Source: Flavobacterium sp. BFFFF2 (lineage in GTDB: Bacteria; Bacteroidota; Bacteroidia; Flavobacteriales; Flavobacteriaceae). From it: DNA of 64,000 nt. Below, one piece after another: positions 1 through 10,302 of the stretch. Where the stretch lies: the NCBI GenBank assembly GCA_002256385.1, contig NKJD01000004.1, positions 1 through 64,000 on the forward strand, in the 5' to 3' direction. The position numbers were made by a program, and so were the translations under genes. The notes beneath the pieces were generated by a model. It had not been told where the DNA came from. It saw only the letters and a program-made list of their open reading frames with translations, and searched no databases. The first letter of the stretch is position 1; every line of letters begins with the position of its first letter.

Positions 1-2
1 TA

Positions 3-116
3 TGGAAATTTATGATCAAACAACTAAAATCAGTTTTTATAAAAGCTAACCTAGAACTAAACAGCGGAAAATATCTCAGCAAAGAAGCATTCATCAATCA
101 ATTAAATGTTGCTTGA
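3..116 (+). CDS. possible C-terminal fragment of a CDS entering from the left edge (WKFMIKQLKSVFIKANLELNSGKYLSKEAFINQLNVA*)
   Basis: Open frame from the window edge to TGA at 114-116; too short to assign. Confidence 0.3.
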   Translation, partial: WKFMIKQLKSVFIKANLELNSGKYLSKEAFINQLNVA

Positions 117-287
117 GTTTTTCAGCAGACCCTAAATAGGGAATATGCTATTATTTTCTCTCCCCAATCTAAATGGCCATTTGGACCCAACTTTAAGGAT
201 TGAAACAGAATGTGAAAAAAGCACAAGCCCAACTCAGAAAGCAACATTCCACCTTTCCTCTTTCAAACATTCCAACTCAGAAAAAAT

Positions 288-1007
288 CTACCCCAAAAAC
301 AGAAACATACAAGGTCGCTTATGCAAATCCATGTTCCTCGATTTCCAGACAGATATGGGGTGCATTTCAATTTGTTCGGTAGGTAAACTGATGTCAACGG
401 CCACACACAAGCGCGTTTGAGGCTGCAACATTTGGCACAAATCGGCTAAAAGCGCATTGTTGCGATAGGGCGTTTCAATAAACAATTGGGTTTGGTTCTC
501 CTCAATGGAGCGGCGTTCCAATTGTTTTAAAGTGTGCTTTTTCTCAGCCTTGTCTATGGGTAAATACCCATGAAAAGCAAACTGCTGCCCGTTGAGGCCA
601 GAGGCCATCAAAGCCAGTAAAATGGAGGAAGGCCCCACCAAAGGAATGACACGTATGCCCAATTTGTGCGCCATGGCGACCACTTCGGCACCCGGATCGG
701 CTACGCCTGGACAACCTGCTTCGCTCATCAGACCCACAGAAACACCTTGCATACAAGCGGCAAGCATGGCTGGAATCGAAGCGGCTTCGGTGTGTTTATT
801 GAGTGGATATAAAATCAAATCCGCTTGTACCACAGTCGGATTCATCGCTTTGATAAATCGGCGGGCCGTTTTTTCTTGTTCCACCACAAAATGCGTCAAT
901 TGACACACTATATGCGACACCCACTCTGGAAAAACATGGCTGATTTCAGAAGGCCCTAAAAAAGTAGGAATTAGATAGAGGTGTCCTTTATTTGGAGAAA
1001 CAATCAT
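288..1007 (-). CDS. SAM-dependent methyltransferase, tetrapyrrole methylase/RsmI family
   Basis: GLMSEAGCPGVADPGAEVV and PLVGPSSILLALMASGLNGQQFAFHGYLP motifs typical of RsmI-like enzymes; TAATG overlap with the upstream gene. Confidence 0.88.
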   Translation of the reverse strand: MIVSPNKGHLYLIPTFLGPSEISHVFPEWVSHIVCQLTHFVVEQEKTARRFIKAMNPTVVQADLILYPLNKHTEAASIPAMLAACMQGVSVGLMSEAGCPGVADPGAEVVAMAHKLGIRVIPLVGPSSILLALMASGLNGQQFAFHGYLPIDKAEKKHTLKQLERRSIEENQTQLFIETPYRNNALLADLCQMLQPQTRLCVAVDISLPTEQIEMHPISVWKSRNMDLHKRPCMFLFLG

Positions 1008-1483
1008 TAAACTGATTTATTGTCTGCAGTTAATTCATTGGCAATGAGTTCGCACGCTTCGTTGAGCATGTGATAAACAGCCTCAAAGTCGCGCATTTCA
1101 CCAAAATATGGATCGGGGACTTCGGCATTTTCACCGGGAAAAATTTCGTCTAAAATCAACTGGACTTTGGCCTTGTCTTGGTCGGTACGCGCCATATACA
1201 GTACATCTGATTTATTGGCACAATCCATGACATAGATGCGGTCAAATCGGTCAAAATCAGCTGGTTCAAATTGACGGCCTCTTAATGTGGAAATGTCTAC
1301 ACCATACTTTTTGGCAACTTTTATAGAGCGTGGATCGGGTGCATCATTGATGTGATAGCCTGACGTTCCAGCCGAATCGATTCTAAATCCAGTGGCTGGT
1401 AAATGATGACGTAAAATACCTTCGGCCAAAGGCGACCGGCAAATATTTCCCAAACAAACCATCAACACCGAATAAGGCTTCAT
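1007..1483 (-). CDS. low molecular weight protein-tyrosine phosphatase
   Basis: N-terminal VCLGNICRSPLAEG P-loop (CX5R) and C-terminal VPDPYFG motif. Confidence 0.93.
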   Translation of the reverse strand: MKPYSVLMVCLGNICRSPLAEGILRHHLPATGFRIDSAGTSGYHINDAPDPRSIKVAKKYGVDISTLRGRQFEPADFDRFDRIYVMDCANKSDVLYMARTDQDKAKVQLILDEIFPGENAEVPDPYFGEMRDFEAVYHMLNEACELIANELTADNKSV

Positions 1484-2910
1484 TACAGTGAAAGCTTCTT
1501 GTTGATGTCTTCCACAAATTTCTTGAATTGCTTGTCGGTTGAAACCAAATTATCGACTGTCTTGCAAGCATGCAACACCGTAGCGTGGTCACGGTCACCT
1601 ATTTGTGAACCGATGTTTGCCAATGAAGCTTTGGTGTATTTTTTGGCAAAAAACATGGCCAATTGCCGCGCTTGCACCACATGGCGTTTGCGGGTTTTTG
1701 ACTGCAAGGTATCTACGTCCAATTGGAAATATTCAGAAACCACTTTTTGGATGTAGTCGATGGAAATTTCGCGTTTGATGTTGCGCACAAATTTTTCAAC
1801 GACACTTTTGGCCAACTCAAGATTCACCTCTTTTTTGTTGAAAGAGGATTGGGCAATGAGTGAAATAATAGCCCCTTCCAGTTCCCGCACATTCGACTTG
1901 ATGTTGCGGGCCACGTATTCAATAATTTCGTCGGCCATTTCAACCCCATCTCTATAAAGAATGTTGTTGAGAATGGAAATACGCGTTTCATAATCGGGTT
2001 GGTGCAATTCGGCAGACAATCCCCATTTAAAACGTGACAGCAAACGTTGTTCTATGTCTTGCATGTCAACCGGTGCTTTGTCAGAGGTTAAAATGACTTG
2101 CTTTCCGTTTTGATGTAAGTGGTTAAAAATGTGGAAAAACACATCTTGGGTACCCGATTTACCTGATAAAAATTGGACGTCATCAATGATGAGTACGTCA
2201 ATTAATTGGTAAAAATGGATGAAATCGTTGCGGTTGTTCTTTTTGACAGAGTCAATGTACTGTTGAGTAAAAACCTCTGCAGAAATATATAAAACGGTTT
2301 TTTCTGGATATTTATCTTTGATTTCAACCCCAATGGCATGCGCCAAATGGGTTTTTCCTAAACCAACACCACCAAAAATAAGCAGCGGATTAAACGAAGT
2401 GCCTCCAGGCTTATTGGCCACCGCCAAACCTGCCGATCGGGCTAAGCGATTGGAATCGCCTTCAAGGAAATTGTCAAAACTATAATTGGGATTGAGTTGG
2501 GATTCAATTTTCAGGTTGCGGATGCCCGGAATCACAAACGGATTCTTTACTTCAGGGTTTAAATTTCTGAAAGGCGCATCTACTTCTTGCGACTTGATGG
2601 GGCTTCGGTGGGCACTTGGCAATTGCTCCGTAAAAGGCTGCTTATTCCCATACGTGTTCTCCATCTTGATTCGATAAAGCAATTTGGCATTTTTCCCCAG
2701 TTCACGCGTGAGTGCCACTTTAAGCAACTTTACATAATGTTCTTCGAGCCATTCGTAGAAAAATTTGCTAGGTACTTGAATGTAAAGGGCATTGTCCGTG
2801 AGTTCAACCGATCGTATGGGCTCGAACCAGGTCTTGAAAGCCTGTTCTTGAATGTTGTCTTGAATAAACAACAGACAGTTATCCCAAACTGATTGCGCAG
2901 TTTTACTCAT
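1483..2910 (-). CDS. dnaA: chromosomal replication initiator protein DnaA
   Basis: Walker A GGVGLGKTHL, IDDVQFLSGK, C-terminal IGDRDHATVLHACK DnaA-box binding signature. Confidence 0.98.
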   Translation of the reverse strand: MSKTAQSVWDNCLLFIQDNIQEQAFKTWFEPIRSVELTDNALYIQVPSKFFYEWLEEHYVKLLKVALTRELGKNAKLLYRIKMENTYGNKQPFTEQLPSAHRSPIKSQEVDAPFRNLNPEVKNPFVIPGIRNLKIESQLNPNYSFDNFLEGDSNRLARSAGLAVANKPGGTSFNPLLIFGGVGLGKTHLAHAIGVEIKDKYPEKTVLYISAEVFTQQYIDSVKKNNRNDFIHFYQLIDVLIIDDVQFLSGKSGTQDVFFHIFNHLHQNGKQVILTSDKAPVDMQDIEQRLLSRFKWGLSAELHQPDYETRISILNNILYRDGVEMADEIIEYVARNIKSNVRELEGAIISLIAQSSFNKKEVNLELAKSVVEKFVRNIKREISIDYIQKVVSEYFQLDVDTLQSKTRKRHVVQARQLAMFFAKKYTKASLANIGSQIGDRDHATVLHACKTVDNLVSTDKQFKKFVEDINKKLSL

Positions 2911-3082
2911 ATTGGTATTGTTAGTAATAAAAAATAATTAATTTTGAAGTAGAGATTGGGGGAGTCCTCCACTCGTTTTTTTGTACGTGCAAATTTGTGA
3001 ACAAAAAAATGTAAAAAAAAATCAAATAGGGGTTGATTATTTAAAAATAAAAGTATATAAACCATTTTACAGTTTCGATTAA

Positions 3083-3523
3083 ATGTCTAAAACACCGCTT
3101 AATTACCACCAGATTTCATTTCGAGTAAGGTATTCAGAAACCGACCAAATGGGGGTGGTTTACCACGGCAGTTACATTCCCTATTTTGAAATGGCACGGG
3201 TCGAATGGCTTAGAAACAAAGGTGTTTCATATAAAGAGCTTGAAGAACAAGGCTTTGCCCTCCCAATTGTTTCCATGAAAATTGACTATAAAAAACCGGC
3301 CCGTTATGACGACCTTATTACGGTAACCGCCCGTATGCTCAATTATGCGGGGGTAAAGCTGTCTTTTGAGTGCGAAATCTATAACGAAGCCAATGACTTA
3401 TTAACAACTTCGCATTTTTTGTTGGTTTTTGTATCGACTTCAACAGGCAAACCATGCCTGCCTCCTGATGAAATTCAGCAATTTTTGACTGACATTTTAA
3501 CCCAAAAAGAGAACACCAATTAA
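3083..3523 (+). CDS. acyl-CoA thioesterase, YbgC/FadM hotdog family
   Basis: VRYSETDQMGVVYHGSYIPYFEMARVEWLR hotdog signature. Confidence 0.9.
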   Translation: MSKTPLNYHQISFRVRYSETDQMGVVYHGSYIPYFEMARVEWLRNKGVSYKELEEQGFALPIVSMKIDYKKPARYDDLITVTARMLNYAGVKLSFECEIYNEANDLLTTSHFLLVFVSTSTGKPCLPPDEIQQFLTDILTQKENTN

Positions 3524-4590
3524 AACCACCTTTTTCTTTTAAAATACCAAAACATCAAAGCCAACAGCAAGCCCATTCCGAACATAACAATGTAATAACC
3601 ATTGACCCAATGCAATTCGGGCATGTTGTCAAAATTCATTCCATAAATGCCCACGACAAAAGTAAGTGGCATAAAAAATACCGAAACCACCGTGAGCGTT
3701 TTCATGACTTCGTTCATTTTATGGCTTTGGGTTGAAAAGTAAAAATTGCCAACCCCTTCTAAAGTTTGCATGTCGTAATCAATTTGATCGAGCAATTCCA
3801 GGCTTTTTTGGTGCAAGCGGTCAAAGAAGCAAAATGTTTGCCGGTCAACTCCAATATGGGGGTGCTCTTCGCCCAAGGTTTTCAACGAATACAACGAATC
3901 GCGCAACGGCAAAATAGACCGTTTCAGCAAGTGAAAATGGTCGCGGTGCAATTCGACCAACTCCAACACCCTCGGAGAACCGTTGGTTTTTGCCAAGTTG
4001 ATCAATTCTTCGACATGGTTTTCTTCGGTTTCAATGGTGATGTAAAAGTTTTCCATCACGGCATCGAGGAGCAAGTACAACAAATAATCCGTTTTCTTGT
4101 CACGAACCAAGCCCGCATGGGTGCGCAGGCGCTCGCGGATGTGGGTGAAAAAATCGCTTTTCTTTTCTTGAAACGACACCAACAACCCATCTTTCAAAAA
4201 AAAACTAATTTGCTCCACCTCCATACATTCTGAATTTTCGTGAGGCAAAATAGATTTGATGGAAAAAAACAACGCATCGTGGTATTCCTCCAACTTTGGG
4301 CGGCGCGTAGTATTCATGACATCGGTGAGTAAAAAGGTGTCCATTCCTACTTTTTCACCAATAACTTTCACCAACTCAACGTCGGTGAGTCCATGTAAAT
4401 TGAGCCATTTTTGGGTGGGCTGATGCAAAATAGCATCCAGCTTTTCGGGAACTACATGGGTAATTTCGGTAAGCAACTCGGCATTGTACACAAAAAGTTG
4501 CAAATCGGGAACCACTTTATGATGAAGCCCAGTGTATTCTAACAAGCCCGGATTTACCTTGCGTGTTTTTTTATAATGAATTTTTCTCAT
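3520..4590 (-). CDS. corA: magnesium/cobalt transporter CorA
   Basis: C-terminal FMPLTFVVGIYGMNF (GMN motif) and TM pair; start placed at MRKIHYKKTRK because the longer ORF overlaps pepT. Confidence 0.93.
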   Translation of the reverse strand: MRKIHYKKTRKVNPGLLEYTGLHHKVVPDLQLFVYNAELLTEITHVVPEKLDAILHQPTQKWLNLHGLTDVELVKVIGEKVGMDTFLLTDVMNTTRRPKLEEYHDALFFSIKSILPHENSECMEVEQISFFLKDGLLVSFQEKKSDFFTHIRERLRTHAGLVRDKKTDYLLYLLLDAVMENFYITIETEENHVEELINLAKTNGSPRVLELVELHRDHFHLLKRSILPLRDSLYSLKTLGEEHPHIGVDRQTFCFFDRLHQKSLELLDQIDYDMQTLEGVGNFYFSTQSHKMNEVMKTLTVVSVFFMPLTFVVGIYGMNFDNMPELHWVNGYYIVMFGMGLLLALMFWYFKRKRWF

Positions 4591-4645
4591 GGCAACGAAA
4601 GCCCACTTTTGGGACAAATGATATCTTTGCTCAAAAATAGACAAA

Positions 4646-5896
4646 ATGCAACACCTGATCGATCGTTTTGTTCGGTATGTTAAAATAGATACCGAATCGG
4701 ACCCAAACTCAAACACCACTCCTAGCACTGAAAAGCAATGGAATATGGCCCATTTATTGGTGCAAGAACTCACAGACATGGGGCTTCAAGACGTGAGCAT
4801 TGACGAACATGCTTATGTCATGGCCACTTTGCCACCAAATGTGGATCATGCAGTGCCCACCATTGGGTTCATTTCGCATTTTGACACCACCCCCGATTTT
4901 ACGGGTGCCAACATTCAACCACAAGTGGTGCCCAATTATGATGGTGGCGATATTGTATTAAATGCGGAACATCACATTGTGCTGTCGCCCAACTATTTTC
5001 CCGATTTATTGCAATACAAAGGCCAAACTTTAATTACCACCAACGGCCTCACCTTGCTGGGAGCTGATGACAAAGCGGGCATTACTGAAATTATGGCCGC
5101 GATGGAATACCTGGTGGCGCATCCAGAAATTAAGCATGGGACCATACGCGTTGGCTTTACCCCAGACGAAGAAATTGGCCGCGGCGCCCATAAATTTGAT
5201 GTTGAAAAATTTGGTTGCGATTGGGCTTATACCATGGATGGCAGCCAAGTGGGCGAATTGGAATATGAAAATTTTAATGCAGCTGGCGCTAAAATTGTGA
5301 TTCAAGGCAAAAGCGTGCACCCAGGCTATGCCAAAGGCAAATTAATCAATGCCATGCGATTGGCCACTGAATTGGTGCACCAAATTCCAGCGCAAGAATC
5401 GCCTGAACACACCAGCGGTTACGAAGGTTTTTATCATATTACGGGGCTCGAAGGGCAATTGGAAGAAATGACCGTTTCGTTGATTATCCGCGACCACGAC
5501 AAAGCCTTGTTTGAACAACGCAAACAGTTCATTAGCCAATTGGTAGCCAATTTAAACGAACAATATGCGAAGGCTTTTGGCGGACCCATTGCCACGCTGA
5601 CCATGAACGACCAATATTACAACATGAAAGAAAAGGTGGAACCTGTTTTTCATATTGTTGACATTGCCGAACAAGCCATGAAAGACTTGGGTATTGAACC
5701 CCTTATTAAACCCATTCGTGGCGGAACCGATGGTTGTCAATTGTCGTACAAAGGCCTCCCCTGCCCCAACATTTTTGCCGGGGGCCACAATTTCCATGGC
5801 AAATACGAATACGTGCCTGTTGAAAGCATTCAAAAAGCGGTGGACGTTATTGTACGAATTGTTGAACTAACCGCGGAACGTGAAAAACAGGCCTAG
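4646..5896 (+). CDS. pepT: peptidase T (tripeptide aminopeptidase)
   Basis: [70 protein letters not shown] motifs. Confidence 0.96.
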   Translation: MQHLIDRFVRYVKIDTESDPNSNTTPSTEKQWNMAHLLVQELTDMGLQDVSIDEHAYVMATLPPNVDHAVPTIGFISHFDTTPDFTGANIQPQVVPNYDGGDIVLNAEHHIVLSPNYFPDLLQYKGQTLITTNGLTLLGADDKAGITEIMAAMEYLVAHPEIKHGTIRVGFTPDEEIGRGAHKFDVEKFGCDWAYTMDGSQVGELEYENFNAAGAKIVIQGKSVHPGYAKGKLINAMRLATELVHQIPAQESPEHTSGYEGFYHITGLEGQLEEMTVSLIIRDHDKALFEQRKQFISQLVANLNEQYAKAFGGPIATLTMNDQYYNMKEKVEPVFHIVDIAEQAMKDLGIEPLIKPIRGGTDGCQLSYKGLPCPNIFAGGHNFHGKYEYVPVESIQKAVDVIVRIVELTAEREKQA

Positions 5897-5971
5897 TTAT
5901 TGCCGTGAAATGACGAACAAATCTTAAAAATTTTAAATGATTTTCACGGTAAAAAACTATCTACGAAATCG

Positions 5972-6002
5972 TTTGAAATAAGCAAACAAACTGCTACATT
6001 TG
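5972..6002 (+). promoter_or_regulatory. Bacteroidetes-type promoter upstream of the acyl-CoA dehydrogenase
   Basis: TTTG-N19-TACATTTG, matching the Bacteroidetes -33 TTTG / -7 TAnnTTTG consensus, about 20 nt upstream of the ATG at 6024. Confidence 0.6.
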
Positions 6003-6023
6003 TGCCACTAAAATAGTCCCTCT

Positions 6024-7163
6024 ATGGATTTTAATTTGACTGAAGAGCATTTGATGATTCAACAAGCTGCTCGTGATTTTGCCCAAAACGAATTGTTGCC
6101 AGGCGTTATCGAGCGCGATGAATTTTCAAAATTTCCTGCCGAGCAGGTAAAAATGATGGCCGAAATGGGCTTCATGGGAATGATGGTTGACCCCAAATAC
6201 GGCGGCGCTGGTTTAGACAGCATCTCGTATGTGTTGGCCATGACCGAAATTTCAAAAGTTGATGCTTCCGCAGCCGTAGTCATGTCAGTGAATAACTCAT
6301 TGGTTTGCGCAGGCATGGAAAGATATTGTTCCGAAGAGCAGAAAATGAAATACTTGGTTCCTTTGGCCAAAGGCGAAGTGATTGGTGCCTTTTGTTTATC
6401 AGAACCAGAAGCGGGCAGCGATGCCACTTCGCAAAAAACCACTGCCATTGATAAAGGAGATCATTATTTGTTAAATGGCACCAAAAACTGGATCACCAAC
6501 GGAAACACTGCCTCTACTTACTTGGTCATGGCGCAAACCGATGTTGAAAAAGGGCACAAAGGCATCAATGCCTTTATTGTGGAAAGAAGTTGGGCAGGTT
6601 TTGAAATTGGCCCAAAAGAAAAAAAGATGGGCATCCGTGGAAGCGACACCCATTCCTTGATGTTTACCGATGTAAAAGTCCCGAAAGAAAACCGCATAGG
6701 GGAAGACGGATTCGGATTTAGTTTTGCCATGAATGTGTTGAACGGCGGACGAATCGGTATTGCTTCTCAAGCCTTAGGCATTGCCACCGGCGCCTACGAA
6801 TTGGCCTTAAAATATGCCCAAGAACGAAAAGCCTTTGGCAAAGAAATCATCAAGCACCAAGTGATCGCCTTTAAATTGGCCGATATGTTTACCCAAATTA
6901 CGGCTGCTAAAATGTTGATTTTTAAAGCAGCTTGCGAAAAAGACGAAGGCAAAGACATTGCGCACAGTGGCGCAATGGCCAAATTATATGCTTCAGAAAC
7001 GGCTATGTTTGTAACCACCGAAGCAGTACAAATTCATGGCGGGAATGGCTACGTAGCCGAGTACCATGTTGAGCGCATGATGCGTGATGCGAAGATTACC
7101 CAAATTTACGAAGGTACTTCTGAAATTCAGCGAATTGTTATTTCGCGTGGATTAACCGCCTAA
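6024..7163 (+). CDS. acyl-CoA dehydrogenase
   Basis: GAFCLSEPEAGSDA and QIHGGNGYVAEYHVERMMRDAKITQIYEGTSEIQRIVI signatures. Confidence 0.96.
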   Translation: MDFNLTEEHLMIQQAARDFAQNELLPGVIERDEFSKFPAEQVKMMAEMGFMGMMVDPKYGGAGLDSISYVLAMTEISKVDASAAVVMSVNNSLVCAGMERYCSEEQKMKYLVPLAKGEVIGAFCLSEPEAGSDATSQKTTAIDKGDHYLLNGTKNWITNGNTASTYLVMAQTDVEKGHKGINAFIVERSWAGFEIGPKEKKMGIRGSDTHSLMFTDVKVPKENRIGEDGFGFSFAMNVLNGGRIGIASQALGIATGAYELALKYAQERKAFGKEIIKHQVIAFKLADMFTQITAAKMLIFKAACEKDEGKDIAHSGAMAKLYASETAMFVTTEAVQIHGGNGYVAEYHVERMMRDAKITQIYEGTSEIQRIVISRGLTA

Positions 7164-7187
7164 TGAAGTTTTAATTATTAGTTCATC

Positions 7188-7215
7188 AAAACCCTCCGAA
7201 AAGAGGGTTTTTTTT
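7188..7215 (+). terminator. intrinsic terminator after the acyl-CoA dehydrogenase
   Basis: AAAACCCTC-CGAAAA-GAGGGTTTT followed by a T tract. Confidence 0.8.
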
Positions 7216-7306
7216 ATGATGAAAAACTGCCAGCCTGTCAGTTGTTTGCGTTTGGCGCATGCTTTGATATTCCATTTGTCATCAATCAAATCATCAATTT
7301 TTAAGT

Positions 7307-8005
7307 ATGTTAGGATATTATGTGCTTCTTGGACTCATTGGCATTGTCAGCTTTGCTGTGAGTTCTAAATTAAAAAGTAAATTCGAGTTCTATTCAAAAG
7401 TCAGGCTTCAAAACGGCATGAGTGGGGCTGAAATTGCCCAAAAAATGTTGGCAGACAATGGCATTTACGATGTAAAAGTGATGGCTGTTGAAGGCCAATT
7501 GACCGATCATTACAACCCAGCCAACAAAACGGTGAATTTGAGTGAGGCCGTGTATCATGAACGCAACGCGGCAGCCGCGGCAGTAGCTGCACACGAATGC
7601 GGACATGCGGTGCAACATGCGCAAGCCTATTCGATGTTGCAATTAAGATCGAATATGGTTCCGTTGGTTTCCATTTCATCAAGCTTGTCGCAATGGCTCA
7701 TCATTGGTGGCTTAATTTTGGGGGCAGCCGCTCATATTGGCTTTGGGTTTATCATTGCTGTCATTGGGTTGGTATTAATGGCCGTAGCTACTACCTTTAG
7801 TTTAATCACCTTACCCGTTGAATATGATGCCAGCAACCGAGCATTGGCTTGGTTAAAAAGCGAAAGAATGCTCACACCTTCAGAATATGAGGGTGCCGAA
7901 GACGCCTTAAAGTGGGCAGCACGCACCTATTTAGTAGCCGCCATTGGCGCATTGGCCAGTTTGCTGTATTGGGCCTTGCAAGTGTTTGGCTCACGCGAAG
8001 AGTAA
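7307..8005 (+). CDS. neutral zinc metallopeptidase, YugP-like membrane protein
   Basis: AAHECGHAVQHAQAY zinc motif, NPANKTVNLSEAVYHERNAAAAAVAAHE, several TM segments. Confidence 0.9.
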   Translation: MLGYYVLLGLIGIVSFAVSSKLKSKFEFYSKVRLQNGMSGAEIAQKMLADNGIYDVKVMAVEGQLTDHYNPANKTVNLSEAVYHERNAAAAAVAAHECGHAVQHAQAYSMLQLRSNMVPLVSISSSLSQWLIIGGLILGAAAHIGFGFIIAVIGLVLMAVATTFSLITLPVEYDASNRALAWLKSERMLTPSEYEGAEDALKWAARTYLVAAIGALASLLYWALQVFGSREE

Positions 8006-8025
8006 ACTTGATAAAAATTCCCTTG

Positions 8026-8523
8026 CTATGGCTGGGGAATTTTCTTTTTAAGGGCTTCGACTACCTCATAAGCTGCTGGGCAAATGGACCGGTTCAGCAT
8101 CGTGAGTTTGTTGATTTGGTAGAATTTTTTTCGGTCGGTGTGTGGGTACTCCCGACAAGCTTTTGGCCGTACTTCATAGACCAAACAATGGTTGTCATCG
8201 GCCAAAAAGGCACAGGGCACTTGCTTGAGCACTTTGTCGCCTTCCTCGTCAACACGTAAGTATTGGGCTTCAAAAGCGGCGGGTTTCATTTTCAAAAATT
8301 TAGACAAGCGTTCCACGTCGGCATCGGTAAATAATGGGCCTGTCGTTTTGCAGCAATTGGCACAATCCAAACAATTGACGCGTTTGAATACCGCATCATG
8401 CAGGTCTTGCATCAGGTAATCAAGTTGTTTGGGCGGCTTTTTCTTGAGCTTTTCCAAATAACTGGCAGTTTCCTTTTCAGTATCTTTGGCCAAAGTGCCC
8501 AATTCTTTTATTGAAATATTCAT
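8026..8523 (-). CDS. YkgJ-family cysteine cluster protein
   Basis: NCLDCANCCKTTGPLFTDADVERLSKFL and YEVRPKACREYPHTD; start at MNISIKELG is more plausible than the ORF start because of the divergent neighbour. Confidence 0.88.
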   Translation of the reverse strand: MNISIKELGTLAKDTEKETASYLEKLKKKPPKQLDYLMQDLHDAVFKRVNCLDCANCCKTTGPLFTDADVERLSKFLKMKPAAFEAQYLRVDEEGDKVLKQVPCAFLADDNHCLVYEVRPKACREYPHTDRKKFYQINKLTMLNRSICPAAYEVVEALKKKIPQP

Positions 8524-9271
8524 GATGCAGCAAAAGCCCAAAGATACACAAGCCCACTCAATGTCCAACGACCTTTGGGGCAAAGCCCTGCTCGAATTTT
8601 TTGAAGGGACAGGCGACGGCCTCATTGAAACAGAAACCACGCACTCGGAGCCAGAACCCTTTTCAATGGCATATTTGTTTAGGAATTTGGAGCAATTACC
8701 CAAAGTGGAGCAAGTGGCACTTCAACTTGCGCAGGGAAGCATACTCGACATCGGTTGTGGCGCCGGAGCCCATTTGCAGATTTTACAAAACCTTCAAAAA
8801 GAAGCCTGGGGCATTGACACCTCAGCGGCTTCGATTAAAGTTTGTCAAGAAAGAGGGTTTCACAACACCGATTGCCGGTCGTTTGCTACCGAAAAAAGAA
8901 CTTTTGATACCCTTTTATTACTCATGAACGGGAGCGGCATTTTAGCTCCTATTACTAGATTGGTTGGTACGCTTAAACAATTAGGAACATTATTGAATCC
9001 GGGCGGATGCATCTTGCTTGATTCAACAGATATTGCCTATTTATTTCCCAATAAAATTCCTGAAAGAAAGCGTAAAATGAACAACAACTACTATGGGGAA
9101 GTGTCATTTACAGTGCGTTACAAAAACAAGAAACAAACCATGCCCTGGTTATATTTAGATGCAAAAACAGCCAAACAAGCTTTTGAAGAAGCTGGTTTTG
9201 AGGTAGTTTTTCCATGCGTCGATGGTGATTCGTACTTATTAAAAGCTACGATAAAAGAGCCTGCTCTTTAA
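8522..9271 (+). CDS. class I SAM-dependent methyltransferase
   Basis: ILDIGCGAGAHLQILQ motif I; CILLDSTD and LYLDAKTAKQAFEEAGFEVVF. Confidence 0.85.
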   Translation: MMQQKPKDTQAHSMSNDLWGKALLEFFEGTGDGLIETETTHSEPEPFSMAYLFRNLEQLPKVEQVALQLAQGSILDIGCGAGAHLQILQNLQKEAWGIDTSAASIKVCQERGFHNTDCRSFATEKRTFDTLLLLMNGSGILAPITRLVGTLKQLGTLLNPGGCILLDSTDIAYLFPNKIPERKRKMNNNYYGEVSFTVRYKNKKQTMPWLYLDAKTAKQAFEEAGFEVVFPCVDGDSYLLKATIKEPAL

Positions 9272-9542
9272 CAATTTATAATCCCCTCAGAAAATCCATT
9301 GTTAAAAAAGAGCAGGACTCTACACGGCACAAAATGTAATTTGGATGAAATTTTGGCGCGTAAAAGCTAAATAATGGATGTCATTTAGCTTTTACAAATG
9401 TAAGTTTTTTACATAAATAAAATTGTATTCTCAACTTTTAATCGGCTTAAAATCAATTTAAAATTGGCTTAATTTTTAAATTCAAGAAAAATAAATCTAC
9501 ATTAAAGCAAAAGCAATCAAGTATATATTTATACCTAATGAA

Positions 9543-10280
9543 CTATTGTTTTTCCGTTAAATGCCGATAATCATTCAGCACGGTTTCAATGAAAGTACGC
9601 CGACTTGGCAGGGTGTTCACGATTCCGGTAATGGCGCACACTTTTTCTTCTAACAAACGCAATAAGATGGCATCCGATTTACTAATAGCTTCTTCAAATG
9701 ACACCTGAATAATTTGCACATCGCGGTCTGAAAGCCTTACCACCAACGGAAATTGCGGAATATATTCGTCATTAGTCTCATGAATTTTTGAACTTAAATA
9801 GGCCGATTGAGTGGGCAATTTCACGACCAATGTACCAGCCGCCAAGTCGCCAAGTCGTTTTGATTTGGACGAAATCAACATACAAATGACGCCGGCCATG
9901 CCCGAGCCAATGCCGAAATCAATGAATAAAAAAATCCATCTGCTCACACAATGAATAAAGTTTAATGGCAATCCGTCTTCACTGATGACACGGATGCGAA
10001 GCGCTTTTTTGCCAAACGTTTGGCCTTTAAAAAACAATTCCATGTATAGGGCATAAAACAAGGCGGGCAAGTTGAACAAACTAACCAAACCTACTACCGA
10101 CCAAGTATCTAACTGGTCCATTACGCCTTTTAACAAACCAAAAAGACAATAATTTGCTACCAGCAAATAAGCGATGATGATCAGCACATCAATCATATAC
10201 GCCAATATTCGTTCGCCAATGGATGCCAATTGAAGCTCCAAAGCCACATTTTGTGTAGTAGTAAGTTGTACTGTAGCCAT
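9543..10280 (-). CDS. RDD family membrane protein
   Basis: ASIGERILAYMIDVLIIIAYLLVANY, GQTFGKKALRIRVISEDG, SKSKRLGDLAAGTLVV. Confidence 0.92.
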   Translation of the reverse strand: MATVQLTTTQNVALELQLASIGERILAYMIDVLIIIAYLLVANYCLFGLLKGVMDQLDTWSVVGLVSLFNLPALFYALYMELFFKGQTFGKKALRIRVISEDGLPLNFIHCVSRWIFLFIDFGIGSGMAGVICMLISSKSKRLGDLAAGTLVVKLPTQSAYLSSKIHETNDEYIPQFPLVVRLSDRDVQIIQVSFEEAISKSDAILLRLLEEKVCAITGIVNTLPSRRTFIETVLNDYRHLTEKQ

Positions 10281-10302
10281 ATTTTTTTACATTAGCAGAG
10301 TC

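Noticed and set aside
145-420. ORF 91 aa (+) overlapping the RsmI-like gene
   Set aside because: Antisense overlap with a well-supported CDS and low-information composition.
2911-3082. Possible oriC upstream of dnaA
   Set aside because: No TTATCCACA-type DnaA boxes seen in the dnaA-thioesterase gap; GC skew could not be computed.
3520-4779. Full-length 419-aa ORF start for CorA
   Set aside because: The N-terminal extension overlaps the divergent pepT gene; start at 4590 is more consistent.
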